Positions 6,257 through 7,414 of a DNA stretch of 7,414 nucleotides are shown piece after piece. The notes under the pieces are model-generated. The model ran no database searches and had not been told where the DNA came from. It saw only the letters and a program-made list of their open reading frames with translations. The stretch spans positions 1-7,414 of the forward strand of contig CAMLXE010000086.1 in the NCBI GenBank assembly GCA_946490455.1, written 5' to 3'. Position numbers and translations under genes: made by a program. The stretch is from an uncultured Desulfovibrio sp. (GTDB lineage: Bacteria; Desulfobacterota; Desulfovibrionia; Desulfovibrionales; Desulfovibrionaceae). Position 1 is the first letter of the stretch; every line of letters begins with the position of its first letter.

Positions 6257-6625
6257 CTATTGTTTTTCGCCATCCGGGACGGAACTCTCTCCAGCCTGTG
6301 CTTTCGGGCGGAAGACAAGAACCTTGGCCCGTGGACGCGCATCTTCATTCTTTTCCTGGTGTTCTGTCCGTTCAAGGCGTTCCGAAAGTTCGGAAAGCGA
6401 TGACGGAGCCGCATCGGGTCTGACACGCGCGGACCAGTTGTGATTGAACAGCTGATTTTTCCAGCGCTTGGCCTGAATAAACGAAAAGACCAGTGTTGCC
6501 TCTTCCCATCGTCTGGTAGGTTCAAACCGGGAAACGATTGTCGCATATTTATCCCATAGGGCCAGCAATGACGCCTCATCCAAGGCGTCCAGCTGGCGAG
6601 CCATCCTGTGCAGCAGCTGTTCCAT
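6257..6625 (-). CDS. Conserved small protein of unknown function between purA and the AICAR transformylase gene
   Basis: I do not know its function. The 122-residue product starts MEQLLHRMARQLDALDEASL, then continues with ALWDKYATIVSRFEPTRRW and FSFIQAKRWKNQLFNHNW. The first 75 residues look folded, mostly helical and rich in Trp, Arg and Phe. Residues from about 76 to the end (SELSERLERTEHQEKNEDARPR and on) are charged and probably disordered. There is no signal peptide, membrane segment or cysteine motif. The frame is open to an ATG at 6688, but CAGGAG seven bases before the ATG at 6625 favours the shorter start. I recall similar proteins as conserved hypotheticals in Desulfovibrio, unconfirmed here. 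It diverges from the AICAR transformylase gene and is followed 334 bases later by purA, so a role linked to purine metabolism is possible from position only. Confidence 0.85.
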   Translation of the reverse strand: MEQLLHRMARQLDALDEASLLALWDKYATIVSRFEPTRRWEEATLVFSFIQAKRWKNQLFNHNWSARVRPDAAPSSLSELSERLERTEHQEKNEDARPRAKVLVFRPKAQAGESSVPDGEKQ

Positions 6626-6632
6626 GTAGCTT

Positions 6633-6638
6633 CTCCTG
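6633..6638 (-). promoter_or_regulatory. Ribosome binding site deciding the start of the unknown gene
   Basis: CAGGAG lies seven bases before the ATG at 6625 and supports it over the in-frame ATG at 6688. Confidence 0.8.
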
Positions 6639-6644
6639 AACACC

Positions 6645-6659
6645 TTCCCGTTTTGGGAA
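6645..6659. repeat. Inverted repeat TTCCC-GTTTT-GGGAA in the leader of the unknown gene
   Basis: Perfect five-base arms around a five-base centre, located between the candidate promoter and the ribosome binding site. Its CCCGTTTTG core (6647-6655) recurs at 6734-6742 inside the promoter of the divergent AICAR transformylase gene. Confidence 0.4.
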
Positions 6660-6694
6660 AAGACAGACGAAAGATTCAACACCCACAAGTTCCT

Positions 6695-6723
6695 ATCCTA
6701 TGCCAAACAGGGACGGGGTTCAA
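6695..6723 (-). promoter_or_regulatory. Candidate promoter of the unknown gene
   Basis: TTGAAC (6718-6723) and TAGGAT (6695-6700) each match four of six consensus bases with a 17-base spacer. It would sit back to back with the promoter of the AICAR transformylase gene. Confidence 0.35.
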
Positions 6724-6730
6724 ATGGAAA

Positions 6731-6759
6731 TTGCCCGTTTTGAAGCCTTGTGGTATAAG
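6731..6759 (+). promoter_or_regulatory. Probable sigma70 promoter of the AICAR transformylase gene
   Basis: TTGCCC (6731-6736, four of six) and TATAAG (6754-6759, five of six) are separated by exactly 17 bases. Transcription would start near 6766, leaving a leader of about 34 bases with the AGGAG site. Confidence 0.6.
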
Positions 6760-6799
6760 CCGAAGATGTTTCGTCGTCCAACCTCCACAGGAGCCATCC

Positions 6800-7414
6800 A
6801 TGTCCAGTCTCAAAGATATGTATCGTACCATCCTGAAAGATACCTTCCCCGATACCATGACCATCACCCTCGGTGATGCCGTGCTGACCTACAAAAAACG
6901 CACCTGGGATATCGACGGGGAAACCAAGGGTCTGCGCTACGGAGAAAACCCTGATCAGCCTGCAGCGCTCTATCAGCTGACCTCCGGTCGTCTGACCATT
7001 GACGGCATGGAATGGCGTGCCCCCGGCGGAATCATGTCCGCGCTTTCCGAAGCCCAGATGCTTCAGTCGGGCAAGCACCCCGGCAAGACCAATCTGACTG
7101 ACGTGGACAATGGCTGCAACATTCTTCAGTACCTCTCGGAACGTCCCGCAGCGGTCATTCTCAAGCACAACAATCCCTGCGGTGCAGCATGGTCGCGCAA
7201 AAGCGTGGGAGATGCCCTGACAAAGGCGTTCTGGTGCGACCGCATTGCCGCCTTTGGCGGCGCTGTCGTGGTGAACCGCCCTCTGGACATGGAAGCTGCC
7301 GACCTCATTTCCGCCAACTATTTTGAAGTGGTGGCCGCTCCCGACTTTGAGGAAGGCGTGCTGGAAAAGCTCGCTACCCGCAAGAATCTGCGCATCTTCA
7401 AGCTCCCCGGTCTG
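6800..7414 (+). CDS. Stand-alone AICAR transformylase (PurH C-terminal domain type; 3' end beyond window)
   Basis: Probable phosphoribosylaminoimidazolecarboxamide formyltransferase, which transfers a formyl group from 10-formyltetrahydrofolate to AICAR in de novo purine synthesis. The first 205 codons are visible. LRYGENPDQPAALYQL (45-60) matches the RYGxNPHQ substrate-binding motif, and LKHNNPCGAA (121-130) carries the Lys122-His123 pair expected for catalysis. DVDNGCNILQYL, DRIAAFGG and VVAAPDFEEG (178-187) are further AICARFT features. The protein starts MSSLKDMYRTILKDTFPDTM and lacks the roughly 200-residue IMP cyclohydrolase domain that precedes this region in bifunctional PurH; there is no coding sequence in this frame upstream. 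The start is supported by AGGAG six bases before the ATG and a promoter 41 bases upstream. I recall this single-domain form in Desulfovibrio. The purH symbol was not used because only half the bifunctional enzyme is represented. Confidence 0.9.
   Translation, partial: MSSLKDMYRTILKDTFPDTMTITLGDAVLTYKKRTWDIDGETKGLRYGENPDQPAALYQLTSGRLTIDGMEWRAPGGIMSALSEAQMLQSGKHPGKTNLTDVDNGCNILQYLSERPAAVILKHNNPCGAAWSRKSVGDALTKAFWCDRIAAFGGAVVVNRPLDMEAADLISANYFEVVAAPDFEEGVLEKLATRKNLRIFKLPGL

Noticed and set aside
6626..6688. N-terminal extension of the unknown protein by 21 residues
   Set aside because: CAGGAG sits directly before the ATG at 6625; the longer start would place that site inside the coding region.
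6680..6710. Sigma54-like promoter (TGGCAT on the minus strand)
   Set aside because: There is no GC at the required distance from the GG, so the -12 element is absent.

Overview
The window looks like chromosomal housekeeping DNA from a sulfate-reducing bacterium of the Desulfovibrionales (Desulfovibrio, Bilophila or a relative). The reasons are the two radical-SAM enzymes of the siroheme-dependent (Ahb) heme pathway flanking hemB, a stand-alone AICAR transformylase that starts without an IMP cyclohydrolase domain, moderately high GC, and clear AGGAG-type ribosome binding sites. The genus assignment is from memory of family sequences and was not checked by search. No mobile element, CRISPR array, tRNA or rRNA gene was found.

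Layout. Positions 1-4095 hold a leftward operon in transcription order mnmA (3022-4095), ahbC (1801-2988), hemB (753-1745) and ahbD (1-756, 3' end outside the window). Gaps shrink from 33 and 55 bases to a 4-base ATGA overlap between hemB and ahbD. HemB makes porphobilinogen at the start of tetrapyrrole synthesis. AhbC and AhbD carry out the last two steps of the alternative heme pathway, from 12,18-didecarboxysiroheme to Fe-coproporphyrin III to heme b. The siroheme decarboxylase genes ahbA/ahbB are not seen and may lie to the left. MnmA thiolates U34 of certain tRNAs; its Cys-x-x-Cys plus distal Cys set suggests an iron-sulfur-dependent type, which would suit an operon of iron-sulfur enzymes.

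Positions 4096-4644 are non-coding: a strong leftward terminator for purA, a long leader in front of mnmA with an attenuator-like hairpin and T9 tract, and a weaker terminator-like hairpin facing right. Positions 4645-5922 hold purA (leftward), whose probable promoter lies about 100 bases upstream and overlaps a perfect 10-base palindrome. Positions 5923-6256 are non-coding. A small gene of unknown function (6257-6625, leftward) follows. From 6800 to the window end the AICAR transformylase gene runs rightward. The 174 bases between these last two genes carry good candidate back-to-back promoters.

The right half is thus a purine cluster: AICAR to FAICAR by the transformylase, and IMP to adenylosuccinate by PurA, with an uncharacterised protein between. 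I did not find a clearly new system. The points most worth a second look are the mnmA leader, the all-cysteine MnmA site, the His/Cys-rich front end of AhbD, and the unknown protein in the purine cluster.
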